DNA from: Pseudomonas nicosulfuronedens
GTDB lineage: Bacteria > Pseudomonadota > Gammaproteobacteria > Pseudomonadales > Pseudomonadaceae
NCBI RefSeq assembly: GCF_005877905.1
Contig: NZ_SWDV01000003.1
Location: 248,001 to 312,000 of the forward strand
Reading direction: 5' to 3'
Length of the DNA: 64,000 nt
The notes under the pieces are model-generated. The model was not told the DNA's origin, searched no databases, and worked only from the letters and a program-made list of their open reading frames with translations. The position numbers were made by a program, and so were the translations under genes. Below are positions 1 through 8,108 of the stretch, one piece after another (position 1 is the first letter of the stretch; every line of letters begins with the position of its first letter).

Positions 1-1478
1 CGGGCGAGGAATTGGTGCCGATCATCTTCCTCACTTCGCTGAGCGAGCCCGAAGCGCTGGTGCAGAGCCTGGAGGCGGGCGGCGATGATTTCCTCTCCAA
101 GCCCTACAACCGCGTCATCCTCGAAGCCAAGATCCGCGCCATGGGCCGCCTGCATCACCTGCAGCGGATGGTGCTGGAGCAGCGTGACCTGATCGCCCGG
201 CACAACGAGCACCTGCTCAACGAGCAGCGGGTGGCCAAGGCGGTGTTCGACAAGGTGGCGCACTCGGGGTGCCTGAACGCGGCGAACATCCGCTACCTGC
301 AATCGCCTTTCGCGCTGTTCAACGGCGACCTGCTGCTGGCGGCATTCAAGCCTTCCGGCGGCATGCACGTGCTGCTCGGCGACTTCACCGGCCACGGCTT
401 GCCGGCGGCCATCGGTGCCATGCCGCTGGCCGAGGTGTTCTATGGCATGACTGCCAAGGGTTACCCGATGGCGGACATCCTCCGGGAGATGAACGCCAAG
501 CTGAAGCGCATCCTCCCGGTGGGCGTGTTCTGTTGCGCCGCCGTGCTAAACCTGAGCTTCCAGCGTGGCCTGGTGGAGGTGTGGAACGGCGGCTTGCCCA
601 ATGGCTACCTGCTGCGCCGGCAGCCGCGCGAAATCGTGCCCCTGGTGTCGCGGCATTTGCCGCTGGGTATCCTCGATTCCTCGGCCTTCAGCGACCATTG
701 CGAGGTCTATGCGATGGAGGAGGGCGACAGCGTGTTCCTCTTCTCCGATGGCGTGCTGGAGGCGCGCAACGCGGCCGGCGAGATGTTCGGCGAGCAGCGT
801 CTGCGTGAGGTCTACGACAGCGAGCTGAATCCGGCGCGTCTGTTCGACGGTATCCAGGCCGCCCTGGCGCGCTTCCGTGGCGAGGCCCAGGACGACGTCA
901 GCATGCTGGAGATCGCGCTGGTGCCCGAGGACTCGCTGCAGCGCCCGCCGCTGGCGTTCTCCGACAACGGCCTGAGCAGCCCGCTGGACTGGTCTGCCAG
1001 CTTCGAATTCCGCGCGCCGACCCTGCGCAACTTCAACCCGTTGCCCTTCCTGCTGCAGCTGCTGATGGAAGTACACGACCTGCGCCCGCGCGGCGGCGCG
1101 CTCTACACCGTACTCGCCGAGCTGTACTCCAACGCCCTGGAGCACGGCGTCATGGGCCTGGATTCCTCGCTCAAGTGCGATGCCGCCGGCTTCGCCCGCT
1201 ATTACCAGGAGCGCAGCAAGCGCCTGGTCACCCTGCGCGACGGCTTCGTGCGCTTCCACCTCGACCTGGCCCCCCACGGCGATGGCGGTCGCCTTCTGGT
1301 GCGGGTGGAGGACAGCGGCGACGGTTTCGACGTGGGCGCGGTACTGGCTTCGCAGAAAGTTGCCGGCAGCCTCTGCGGACGCGGACTGACACTGGTCCGG
1401 CAATTGTCTGATCGCTGTCAGTGGTCGGCCGATGGCAAGACCGTCTCCGTGGAGTTCTTCTGGTCGGCTCAGGCATAA
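1..1478 (+). CDS. hsbR: HsbR-like response regulator / PP2C phosphatase / kinase (5' partial)
   Basis: The reading frame is open through the left edge, so the start is missing. Three parts are visible. First is the end of a receiver domain (LTSLSEP..., then the SKPY lysine segment). Next is a SpoIIE/PP2C phosphatase core with GDFTGHGLPAA, FLFSDGVLEA and DDVSML. Last is a C-terminal HATPase of the anti-sigma kinase type (ELYSNALEHG, VEDSGDGFD, GRGLTLVRQL). This order matches P. aeruginosa HsbR, which phosphorylates or dephosphorylates the anti-anti-sigma factor HsbA and takes its signal from HptB. An HPt gene follows 55 bp downstream, which supports the assignment. The symbol rests on architecture and neighbour, not on an alignment. 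Confidence 0.85.
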   Translation, partial: GEELVPIIFLTSLSEPEALVQSLEAGGDDFLSKPYNRVILEAKIRAMGRLHHLQRMVLEQRDLIARHNEHLLNEQRVAKAVFDKVAHSGCLNAANIRYLQSPFALFNGDLLLAAFKPSGGMHVLLGDFTGHGLPAAIGAMPLAEVFYGMTAKGYPMADILREMNAKLKRILPVGVFCCAAVLNLSFQRGLVEVWNGGLPNGYLLRRQPREIVPLVSRHLPLGILDSSAFSDHCEVYAMEEGDSVFLFSDGVLEARNAAGEMFGEQRLREVYDSELNPARLFDGIQAALARFRGEAQDDVSMLEIALVPEDSLQRPPLAFSDNGLSSPLDWSASFEFRAPTLRNFNPLPFLLQLLMEVHDLRPRGGALYTVLAELYSNALEHGVMGLDSSLKCDAAGFARYYQERSKRLVTLRDGFVRFHLDLAPHGDGGRLLVRVEDSGDGFDVGAVLASQKVAGSLCGRGLTLVRQLSDRCQWSADGKTVSVEFFWSAQA

Positions 1479-1533
1479 TCGAGGCCTTCTTGTCTCCCTG
1501 AAGGGTGGCGAGCCGTCCTTCAGGGAGTGCCCC

Positions 1534-1875
1534 ATGTCCGAGCCGCATCTCGATGGCGCCGTGCTGAGCAATTTGCTGTCGATCATGGAAGACGAGTACC
1601 CGCTCCTGGTGGAAACCTTCCTCAGCGACTCCGAGGAGCGCCTGCGCAGCATCCGCGAGGCCTTCGCCGCCAGTGATGCGCCGGCCCTTCGACATGCCGC
1701 GCACAGCTTCAAGGGCAGCTGCGGCAACATGGGCGCCTCGGTACTGAGCAGCCTGTGCAAGCGCCTGGAGGAGGCCGCACGGCAGAGCGACCTGGCCAGC
1801 GCGCAGGGCCTGATCGGCAAGGTCGAGCACGAATTCGGCATCGTCCGTACCCTGCTGCTGCCTGCCCGCCGCTGA
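1534..1875 (+). CDS. hptB: Histidine phosphotransfer (HPt) protein, HptB-like
   Basis: This 113-residue protein is a single HPt domain. The phospho-accepting histidine is H57 in AAHSFKGSCGN, followed by the usual small residues and helix (RLEEAAR). The ATG at 1534 begins the conserved MSEPHLDGAV sequence; longer in-frame ORFs run back into hsbR and are not credible. In P. aeruginosa HptB receives phosphate from hybrid kinases (RetS, PA1611 and others) and passes it to HsbR, affecting swarming and biofilm formation. Here the pair sits directly ahead of fliK, so it is physically joined to the flagellar cluster. Confidence 0.88.
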   Translation: MSEPHLDGAVLSNLLSIMEDEYPLLVETFLSDSEERLRSIREAFAASDAPALRHAAHSFKGSCGNMGASVLSSLCKRLEEAARQSDLASAQGLIGKVEHEFGIVRTLLLPARR

Positions 1876-1886
1876 GCTTTTTCGAG

Positions 1887-1902
1887 TTGGCCCGCGCCTT
1901 GC
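1887..1902 (+). promoter_or_regulatory. Sigma-54 (-24/-12) promoter for fliK
   Basis: TTGG at 1887-1890 and TTGC at 1899-1902 give the invariant GG-N10-GC spacing of an RpoN promoter. It lies just after the HPt stop and about 40 bp before the fliK ATG. In P. aeruginosa fliK belongs to an RpoN-dependent flagellar class, which agrees. No activator sites were identified. Confidence 0.8.
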
Positions 1903-1941
1903 TATCTCCGTGTTGGATATTCACATCAACGGAGAACTCCG

Positions 1942-3246
1942 ATGGCTGTCGCCCCGGATATTTTATTGACGTCGACGCCTGACACCCGGCCCAAGGCGGC
2001 GCTCTCCAAGTCTGCCCAGGGCTCGCCCGGCACCAGCAGCGACAAGGGTTCCAGCTTCGCCGACGTCTACGCCAAGGAGCAGCGTCCGGCGGCCAGCGAG
2101 CGGGCCGACAAGCCGGTGAAGGCGAAGACCGACAAGCCGCGGGACAGTGCCGACAAGGACGCCGCGAGCAAGGATTCCGCCGCGCCAGCTGCCGCCGACC
2201 AGCCAAAGGTTGCCGACGACGGCAAGGCCTTGCCGGCCGATGGCGCCAGCAAGGCGGACGAGAAGGTGGCAGATACCGAGAGCAATCCCGACGCGACCCT
2301 CGACCCGCTGCTGATGCTCGGCATGACCGGCCGGCTACCGGAGCCCGAAGCGCCTCCGCTGGTGGTCAGCAGCGGCACCAGCCAGCTTACCGATGCCAGC
2401 AGCGATGGCGACCTGCAGAAGCTCAACGAGATTCCGGGGGTAAACCTGACGCTCGCCGTGGGCGCTGACGACCAGGCGCAGCAGGTGCAACAGTCCCAGC
2501 TCACTGGCCATCTCGCCGCCAAGGCCGGGGACAAGTCCCTGGATGCCAGCGGCAAGAATGACCTGGCGGCCGCACTTGCTGCGCTGACCACCGATTCGGC
2601 AGCCAAGGGCACCGAAGGCAAGCTCGCCGAAGGCGCGCTGAAGGATGGTGTCGACCTGACCCAGCAACTGGCGGACGTGCAGACCGATGCCAAGCCGGAG
2701 ATGCCGCGCAACGAGGCTTTCGCCGCGCGCCTGGAGTCGCTGACACAGGCGCTGAACACGCCGCAGGCCATGACCAGCCGGCCGGTGAACCCGCTGGTGC
2801 CGGGGCAGGCCGTGTCGGTGCAGCAGAACGGCTGGACCGATCAGGTGGTGGACCGGGTGATGTGGATGTCCTCGCAGAATCTCAAGTCGGCCGAGATCCA
2901 GATGGACCCGGCCAACCTTGGCCGCCTGGAAGTGCGCATCCACATGACCGGGGACCAGACCCAGGTGAACTTCGTCAGCGCCAACGCCAACGTTCGCGAG
3001 GCGTTGGACAGCCAGCAGCACCGCCTGCGCGAGATGTTCAACCAGCAGGGCATGCAGTTGGACGTCAACGTCTCCGACCAGTCCGCCCGTGGCTGGCAGC
3101 AACAGCAGCAGGGTGATGATCGCGGCGGCTCGCGGCGCGTGGGCGGCACCGGCAGCGGTGATGACGAACCGATGATCAGTGGCGTGTCCGAGATCCGCCC
3201 GCAGGCGACGGCGCAGGGCAGGGGGCTGGTGGATTACTACGCGTGA
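1942..3246 (+). CDS. fliK: Flagellar hook-length control protein FliK
   Basis: FliK is a secreted ruler that measures hook length and triggers the FlhB specificity switch from hook to filament export. The protein has 434 residues. A long, low-complexity N-terminal region rich in Ala, Asp, Lys and Ser is followed by a C-terminal Flg_hook domain at about residues 290-380 (SAEIQMDPANLGRLEVRI, then REALDSQQHRLREMF). The tail is Gln/Gly-rich. The ATG at 1942 follows the Shine-Dalgarno ACGGAG. The gene has its own sigma-54 promoter and is separated from fliL by a 388-bp repeat-bearing gap, so it is probably transcribed separately. A second FliK-like gene lies at 31625-33235. Confidence 0.93.
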   Translation: MAVAPDILLTSTPDTRPKAALSKSAQGSPGTSSDKGSSFADVYAKEQRPAASERADKPVKAKTDKPRDSADKDAASKDSAAPAAADQPKVADDGKALPADGASKADEKVADTESNPDATLDPLLMLGMTGRLPEPEAPPLVVSSGTSQLTDASSDGDLQKLNEIPGVNLTLAVGADDQAQQVQQSQLTGHLAAKAGDKSLDASGKNDLAAALAALTTDSAAKGTEGKLAEGALKDGVDLTQQLADVQTDAKPEMPRNEAFAARLESLTQALNTPQAMTSRPVNPLVPGQAVSVQQNGWTDQVVDRVMWMSSQNLKSAEIQMDPANLGRLEVRIHMTGDQTQVNFVSANANVREALDSQQHRLREMFNQQGMQLDVNVSDQSARGWQQQQQGDDRGGSRRVGGTGSGDDEPMISGVSEIRPQATAQGRGLVDYYA

Positions 3247-3284
3247 TCCGCGATCCTGCGAGCGATGGGCGTGGTCTTGTAGCA

Positions 3285-3306
3285 CCCTCTCCCTGAAGGG
3301 AGAGGG
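3285..3306. repeat. CCCTCTCCCT stem-loop downstream of fliK
   Basis: CCCTCTCCCT at 3285-3294 pairs perfectly with AGGGAGAGGG at 3297-3306 across a 2-nt loop. No T-run follows, so this is either a dispersed intergenic hairpin or a Rho-assisted end of fliK. The same motif recurs 70 bp downstream. Confidence 0.7.
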
Positions 3307-3374
3307 GACTTGTTCGCAGCGCGCTGAACGATCGGCGCTTGCCGGATGGCACATCACTTAGCACGGCACGGATA

Positions 3375-3427
3375 GCTCCCTCTCCCTTCGGAGCGGGGCG
3401 CGCAGCCAGGGCTGGGGAGAGGGGAGC
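3375..3427. repeat. Second CCCTCTCCC-type inverted repeat
   Basis: GCTCCCTCTCCC at the left end pairs, with one bulge, with GGGGAGAGGGGAGC at the right end around a GC-rich loop. It looks like the dispersed intergenic hairpins common in pseudomonad genomes. Confidence 0.6.
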
Positions 3428-3568
3428 GCCGAGCATCAAGCTCCAGCCTGGATTCGCCCCCTGGTCAATCTGTCTGGATCGTCCCAGGCGAAAATTCTTA
3501 CACCTCCCCGTGACATCCTCCGTCTAGCCTGTAATATCCGCGGCGTCGCCAGTGGGACTCGTCCGAAC

Positions 3569-3583
3569 TGGCACAGCCCTTGC
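3569..3583 (+). promoter_or_regulatory. Sigma-54 promoter of the fliLMNOPQR-flhB operon
   Basis: TGGCAC at 3569-3574 and TTGC at 3580-3583 match the -24/-12 consensus with exact GG-N10-GC spacing. The fliL ATG lies 51 bp further on. In P. aeruginosa fliLMNOPQR-flhB is an RpoN/FleQ-controlled early operon. Confidence 0.85.
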
Positions 3584-3634
3584 TGTTACCCCCGGTATCA
3601 GCGCATCGCGCCGCAAAAGTGACGGATTATTGGC

Positions 3635-4156
3635 ATGGCCAAGAAAGAACAGACGCCTTCTCTCCCCGATGGCCAGGCGCCCGGCAAGGGCAAGCTGAAG
3701 CTCATCATCATCATCGTGCTGGCCTTCCTGCTGGCCGTCGGTGCGTCGGTGGGCGGTACCTGGTTCTTCCTGCACAAAAGCGCCAAGCCCGACGAAGCCG
3801 AGGCCAAGGCCGCGGAACACGCGGAGCCGACGAAGAAGCAGGCGATCTACGAGATCCTCGCGCCGTCCTTCGTGGTCAACTTCAATCAGAACGGCCGCCA
3901 GCGCTATCTTCAGGTAGCCGTTGCCCTGATGGGGCGCGACCAGGCGCAGATGGATGCCCTGCGCGAGCAGATGCCGCTGGTGCGCAACCAGCTGGTGATG
4001 CTGTTCTCCAGCCAGAATTTCGACAATCTGGTGACCCCGGTCGGCAAGGAGATGCTCCGTCAGCAGGCCACGTCCAGTCTTCAGGAACTGGCGAAGAAGG
4101 CGACCGGTCAGTTGACCGTGGAGCAAGTGCTTTTCACCAATTTCGTATTGCAGTAG
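3635..4156 (+). CDS. fliL: Flagellar basal-body protein FliL
   Basis: FliL is an inner-membrane protein that surrounds the stator and supports torque. It has 173 residues: a basic N-terminus, one membrane segment at about residues 22-46, then a periplasmic FliL domain (YEILAPSFVVNFNQNGRQRYLQ...) ending in TVEQVLFTNFVLQ. The length is usual for the family. It is the first gene of a tight operon with fliM starting 9 bp after its stop. The Shine-Dalgarno is weak (GACGGA). Confidence 0.95.
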   Translation: MAKKEQTPSLPDGQAPGKGKLKLIIIIVLAFLLAVGASVGGTWFFLHKSAKPDEAEAKAAEHAEPTKKQAIYEILAPSFVVNFNQNGRQRYLQVAVALMGRDQAQMDALREQMPLVRNQLVMLFSSQNFDNLVTPVGKEMLRQQATSSLQELAKKATGQLTVEQVLFTNFVLQ

Positions 4157-4165
4157 GTACCGGCC

Positions 4166-5137
4166 ATGGCCATGCAGGATCTACTTTCCCAGGACGAGAT
4201 CGACGCGCTGTTGCACGGCGTCGACGATGGCTTGGTGGAAACCGAGTCCGACGTCGAGCCGGGGGCGATCAAGTCCTACGACCTGACCAGTCAGGACCGT
4301 ATCGTCCGGGGCCGCATGCCGACCCTGGAGATGATCAACGAGCGCTTCGCCCGCTATACCCGCATCAGCATGTTCAACCTGCTGCGTCGCTCGGCGGACG
4401 TCGCCGTGGGTGGCGTGCAGGTGATGAAGTTCGGCGAGTACGTGCATTCTCTGTACGTGCCCACCAGCCTCAACCTGGTGAAGATGAAGCCGCTGCGCGG
4501 CACCGCGCTGTTCATCCTCGACGCCAAGCTGGTGTTCAAGCTGGTGGACAACTTCTTCGGTGGTGACGGTCGTCACGCCAAGATCGAAGGCCGCGAGTTC
4601 ACCCCCACCGAGCTGCGGGTGGTGCGCATGGTCATCGAGCAGGCCTTCGTCGACCTCGCCGAGGCCTGGCACGCAGTGATGCCGATCACCTTCGAGTACG
4701 TGAACTCCGAGGTGAACCCAGCGATGGCCAACATCGTCAGCCCCAGCGAAGTGGTGGTGGTCTCCACCTTCCACATCGAACTGGATGGCGGCGGCGGCGA
4801 CCTGCACATCACCCTGCCTTACGCGATGATCGAACCGATCCGCGAGATGCTCGACGCCGGCTTCCAGTCCGATGTGGACGACCAGGACGAGCGCTGGATC
4901 AACGCGCTGCGCGAGGACATTCTCGACGTCAGCGTGCCGCTGGGCGCCACCGTCGTGCGTCGCCAGCTCAAGCTGCGGGACATCCTGCACATGCAGCCGG
5001 GCGACGTGATTCCGGTGGAGCTGCCCGAACACATGATCATGCGCGCCAACGGCGTGCCTTCCTTCAAGGTCAAGCTGGGTTCGCACAAGGGCAACCTGGC
5101 CTTGCAGATTCTCGATCCGCTCGTGCGTCCGCGCTGA
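4166..5137 (+). CDS. fliM: Flagellar motor switch protein FliM
   Basis: FliM is the C-ring protein that binds phosphorylated CheY and reverses the motor. In 323 residues it shows the N-terminal CheY-binding peptide (LLSQDEIDALLHG, residues 6-18), the middle domain with the GG loop (DNFFGGDGRH), and a C-terminal SpoA domain. The start is ATG at 4166; ATG at 4172 (MQDLLSQ) is a possible alternative. It sits between fliL and fliN in the operon. Confidence 0.96.
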   Translation: MAMQDLLSQDEIDALLHGVDDGLVETESDVEPGAIKSYDLTSQDRIVRGRMPTLEMINERFARYTRISMFNLLRRSADVAVGGVQVMKFGEYVHSLYVPTSLNLVKMKPLRGTALFILDAKLVFKLVDNFFGGDGRHAKIEGREFTPTELRVVRMVIEQAFVDLAEAWHAVMPITFEYVNSEVNPAMANIVSPSEVVVVSTFHIELDGGGGDLHITLPYAMIEPIREMLDAGFQSDVDDQDERWINALREDILDVSVPLGATVVRRQLKLRDILHMQPGDVIPVELPEHMIMRANGVPSFKVKLGSHKGNLALQILDPLVRPR

Positions 5138-5159
5138 GCGAATCCCAAGAGGACACACC

Positions 5160-5627
5160 ATGTCAGACGAAGAAAACGTAACTCCCGAAGAGCAGGCGCT
5201 GGCCGATGAGTGGGCCGCGGCGCTCTCCGAATCGGGTGACGCCAACCAGGACGACATCGACGCCATGATGGCAAGCGCCGCGGCTCCGGCCGTGCCTGCC
5301 GCACCGCGCGCGCCGATGGAAGAGTTCGGCATGGCGCCCAAGGCGCCGACCATCGCCGGACTCGAAGGGCCGAACCTGGACGTGATCCTGGATATCCCGG
5401 TGACCATTTCCATGGAGGTCGGTCATACCGACATCAGCATCCGCAACCTGCTGCAGCTCAACCAGGGCTCGGTGATCGAGCTCGATCGCCTGGCCGGCGA
5501 GCCGCTGGACGTGCTGGTCAACGGCACCCTGATCGCCCACGGCGAAGTGGTGGTGGTGAACGAGAAGTTCGGCATCCGCCTCACCGACGTGATCAGCCCC
5601 AGCGAACGCATCAAGAAGCTGCGCTGA
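5160..5627 (+). CDS. fliN: Flagellar motor switch protein FliN
   Basis: FliN is the C-ring component below FliM that also contacts the FliH export complex. It has 155 residues: an acidic, Ala/Pro-rich N-terminal extension (about residues 1-70) and a C-terminal SpoA domain (LDVILDIPVTISMEVG, LLQLNQGSVIELD, VNEKFGIRLTDVI). The Shine-Dalgarno AAGAGGA precedes the ATG. The fliO ATG begins 1 bp after the stop, so translation is probably coupled. Confidence 0.96.
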   Translation: MSDEENVTPEEQALADEWAAALSESGDANQDDIDAMMASAAAPAVPAAPRAPMEEFGMAPKAPTIAGLEGPNLDVILDIPVTISMEVGHTDISIRNLLQLNQGSVIELDRLAGEPLDVLVNGTLIAHGEVVVVNEKFGIRLTDVISPSERIKKLR

Positions 5628-5628
5628 C

Positions 5629-6108
5629 ATGGCCCGCCTGCTCGCGAAGCTGTCCGTCCTGCCGCTGGCAGGGCTGTCCCTCCTGGCCTCGGCCGAAGAG
5701 GCCGCCAAGGCGCCGGCGTCCAATCCGGCCATCGTCCATGCCAGCTCCACGCCGAGCCTGATTACCGGCAGTGCCGGCGCACAGCTGATGCAGTTGCTGT
5801 TGGGGCTGGTGCTGGTGGTTGGCCTGATCTTCCTGCTCGCCTGGCTGGTGCGCCGCGTGCAACAGGTTGTGCCGCGCGGCAACCAGGCGATCCGCCTGAT
5901 TTCCAGCCAGGCGCTCGGCCCGCGTGATCGGCTGGTGCTGGTGCAGGTGGGCGAGGAACAGGTGCTGCTGGGCCTGACACCCGGTCGGATCACCCCGCTG
6001 CACGTCTTGCGCCAGCCGGTGCATGCTGCCGAATCGGAACCGGCGCAGCCGGAATTCGCCCAGCGTCTGCTGGAATTGCTGAACAAGGACAAGGGCCGCC
6101 CACAGTGA
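5629..6108 (+). CDS. fliO: Flagellar export protein FliO
   Basis: FliO helps assemble the FliP ring of the export gate. The protein has 159 residues, a hydrophobic leader at residues 1-23, one transmembrane segment at about residues 50-73, and a cytoplasmic FliO domain ([27 protein letters not shown]). Its stop overlaps the GTG start of fliP. Confidence 0.93.
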   Translation: MARLLAKLSVLPLAGLSLLASAEEAAKAPASNPAIVHASSTPSLITGSAGAQLMQLLLGLVLVVGLIFLLAWLVRRVQQVVPRGNQAIRLISSQALGPRDRLVLVQVGEEQVLLGLTPGRITPLHVLRQPVHAAESEPAQPEFAQRLLELLNKDKGRPQ

Positions 6109-6896
6109 CCCGCTCGCCGAATCTCTCCGCTCTGATCGGCGCGCTCAAGGCAGTCGCGCCGCTGCTCCTGGGTCTGCTGGCGTTGATGGCGCCACAGGCC
6201 TTCGCCGCCGATCCGACGCAGCTGACGGCGATCACCGTGACTACCAATCCGCAAGGTCAGCAGGAGTATTCGGTCAGCCTGCAGATCCTGCTGATCATGA
6301 CCGCGCTGAGCTTCATCCCGGCGTTCGTCATGCTGATGACCAGCTTCACCCGGATCATCATCGTCTTCTCCATCCTGCGCCAGGCGCTGGGCCTGCAGAG
6401 CACGCCGTCGAACCAGATCCTGGTGGGCCTGGCGCTGTTCCTGACGATGTTCGTGATGGCGCCGGTCTTCGACAAGATCAACAGCACTGCGCTGCAGCCT
6501 TACCTGAACGAGCAGATTCCGGCCCAGGAGGCGATCAGCCGCGCCGAGGGGCCGATCAAGTCCTTCATGCTGGCGCAGACCCGGCAGTCGGACCTGGAGC
6601 TGTTCGTGCGCCTCTCCAAGCGCACCGACATCGCCAGCGCCGACGCCACGCCCCTGACCATCCTGGTGCCGGCGTTCGTCACTTCGGAGTTGAAGACCGC
6701 GTTCCAGATCGGTTTCATGATCTTCATTCCGTTCCTGATCATCGACCTGGTGGTGTCCAGCGTACTGATGGCGATGGGCATGATGATGCTCTCGCCGCTG
6801 ATCATCTCGTTGCCGTTCAAGATCATGTTGTTCGTCCTGGTGGACGGCTGGGCATTGATCATCGGCACGCTCGCCGGCAGTTTCGGGACGGTCTAG
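6105..6896 (+). CDS. fliP: Flagellar export gate protein FliP
   Basis: FliP is a membrane component of the FliPQR export pore. Its 263 residues include a cleavable signal peptide ending near AFAAD, which is characteristic of FliP, and conserved segments ([40 protein letters not shown]). It starts with GTG at 6105 and overlaps the fliO stop by 4 bp. A palindromic element follows the gene and separates it from fliQ. Confidence 0.95.
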   Translation: MTRSPNLSALIGALKAVAPLLLGLLALMAPQAFAADPTQLTAITVTTNPQGQQEYSVSLQILLIMTALSFIPAFVMLMTSFTRIIIVFSILRQALGLQSTPSNQILVGLALFLTMFVMAPVFDKINSTALQPYLNEQIPAQEAISRAEGPIKSFMLAQTRQSDLELFVRLSKRTDIASADATPLTILVPAFVTSELKTAFQIGFMIFIPFLIIDLVVSSVLMAMGMMMLSPLIISLPFKIMLFVLVDGWALIIGTLAGSFGTV

Positions 6897-6937
6897 CGAT
6901 GCCCATCCCCATCCGCGCAGTGGTATCCGGTGGCACC

Positions 6938-7020
6938 GTAGGATGGCGTGGAGCGAAGCGATACCCATCGATACCTGGGTCGAATCCCCTGATGGGTATC
7001 GCAAGCTCCGCCCATCCTAC
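6938..7020. repeat. 83-bp palindromic repeat between fliP and fliQ
   Basis: The left arm reads GTAGGATGGCGTGGAGC then GAAGCGATACCCATC. The right arm is its near-complement, GATGGGTATCGC then AAGCTCCGCCCATCCTAC. Together they make a long imperfect hairpin. It lies in the only sizeable gap of the fliLMNOPQR-flhB operon and has no coding capacity. It resembles dispersed GTAGGATGG-type intergenic repeats of Pseudomonas. Confidence 0.8.
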
Positions 7021-7062
7021 GAATGAGCTTTCCATTGAGGCCGCCGCGCAAGAGGAACAACC

Positions 7063-7332
7063 ATGACCCCCGAAGTCGCCGTCGACCTGTTCCGTGAAGC
7101 GCTCTGGCTGACCGCCGTGATGGTCGGCATCCTGGTGCTGCCCAGCCTGCTGGTGGGCCTGATCGTGGCGATGTTCCAGGCCGCCACGCAGATCAACGAG
7201 CAGACCCTGAGCTTCCTGCCGCGCCTGCTGGTGGTGCTGCTCACCCTCATCGTGCTGGGCCCCTGGCTGCTGCGCCAGTTGATGGAGTACACCCAGCACC
7301 TGATCACCAGCATTCCCACGCTGATCGGCTGA
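7063..7332 (+). CDS. fliQ: Flagellar export gate protein FliQ
   Basis: FliQ is a small two-helix membrane subunit of the export gate. It has 89 residues, the usual length, with TPEVAVDLFREALW, two hydrophobic segments, and the family motif AATQINEQTLSFLPRLL between them. The Shine-Dalgarno AGAGGA precedes the ATG. The stop overlaps the fliR start (TGATG). Confidence 0.96.
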   Translation: MTPEVAVDLFREALWLTAVMVGILVLPSLLVGLIVAMFQAATQINEQTLSFLPRLLVVLLTLIVLGPWLLRQLMEYTQHLITSIPTLIG

Positions 7333-8108
7333 TGCTCGAGCTCAGCAACGCGCAGATCGGCGGCTGGATCGGGGCCTTCCTGTTCCCCCTGTTCCGCATC
7401 GCCGCCATGCTGATGGTGATGCCGATCATCGGTACCCAACTGGTGCCGACTCGCGTGCGTCTGTACCTGTCCTTGGCGATTGCCGTGGCGCTGGTGCCCA
7501 ACCTGCCGCCGATGCCGCAGGTGGATGCGCTGAGTCTCAAGGCGATGGTCTACATTGCCCAGGAAATCCTCGTCGGCGCCATGCTCGGCTTCGTCCTGCA
7601 GCTGATGTTCCACGCCTTCGTCATTTCCGGACAGATCATCTCCATGCAGATGGGCCTGGGCTTCGCCTCCATGGTCGACCCCACCAATGGCATTTCGGTG
7701 CCGGTGCTGGGGCAGTTCTTCACCATGCTGGTGACCCTGCTGTTCCTCGCCATGAACGGCCACCTGGTGGTGTTCGAGGTGCTGGCGGAAAGCTTCACCA
7801 CCCTGCCGGTGGGCGAGGGACTGTCGAGCAACCATTTCATCACCGTGGCCGGAAAGCTCGGCTGGGTACTGGGCGCCGGCCTGATGATCGCCTTGCCGGC
7901 GATCACTGCCCTGCTGGTGATCAACCTGGCGTTTGGCGCCATGACCCGCGCCGCGCCGCAGCTGAACATCTTCTCCATCGGTTTCCCGCTCACCCTCATC
8001 ATGGGGTTCGTCATTGTCTGGATTGGCAGTGCCGAGATTCTCACTCAGTACCAGGCGCTGGCCAGTGAGGGCCTGCGCCTGCTTCGCGAACTCGTGGGGG
8101 CCCGTTGA
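7332..8108 (+). CDS. fliR: Flagellar export gate protein FliR
   Basis: FliR is the single-copy gate subunit that completes the FliP5Q4R1 pore. Its 258 residues form about six membrane segments, with the conserved LFRIAAMLMVMPIIG and the plug-region segment QMGLGFASMVDPTNG. The ATG overlaps the fliQ stop, and the TGATG at its end overlaps the flhB start. Confidence 0.96.
   Translation: MLELSNAQIGGWIGAFLFPLFRIAAMLMVMPIIGTQLVPTRVRLYLSLAIAVALVPNLPPMPQVDALSLKAMVYIAQEILVGAMLGFVLQLMFHAFVISGQIISMQMGLGFASMVDPTNGISVPVLGQFFTMLVTLLFLAMNGHLVVFEVLAESFTTLPVGEGLSSNHFITVAGKLGWVLGAGLMIALPAITALLVINLAFGAMTRAAPQLNIFSIGFPLTLIMGFVIVWIGSAEILTQYQALASEGLRLLRELVGAR

Larger units (their letters stand above)
3247..3634. 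other. Intergenic region fliK-fliL with hairpins and promoter
   Basis: No credible gene is present in these 388 bp. The region holds a perfect 10-bp stem-loop (3285-3306), a longer imperfect inverted repeat of the same CCCTCTCCC type (3375-3427), and the sigma-54 promoter of the fliL operon (3569-3583). Confidence 0.75.

Noticed and set aside
546..1841. Long - strand open frames opposite hsbR, fliM, cheA, flhA, ccm and other genes
   Set aside because: They arise from codon bias in GC-rich DNA. Their translations are low-complexity (His/Gln/Arg/Ala-rich) with no domain motifs, and the + strand genes are unmistakable.
3247..3634. Small ORF at 3339-3527 as a gene
   Set aside because: It spans the intergenic hairpins and has no recognisable motif or ribosome site.
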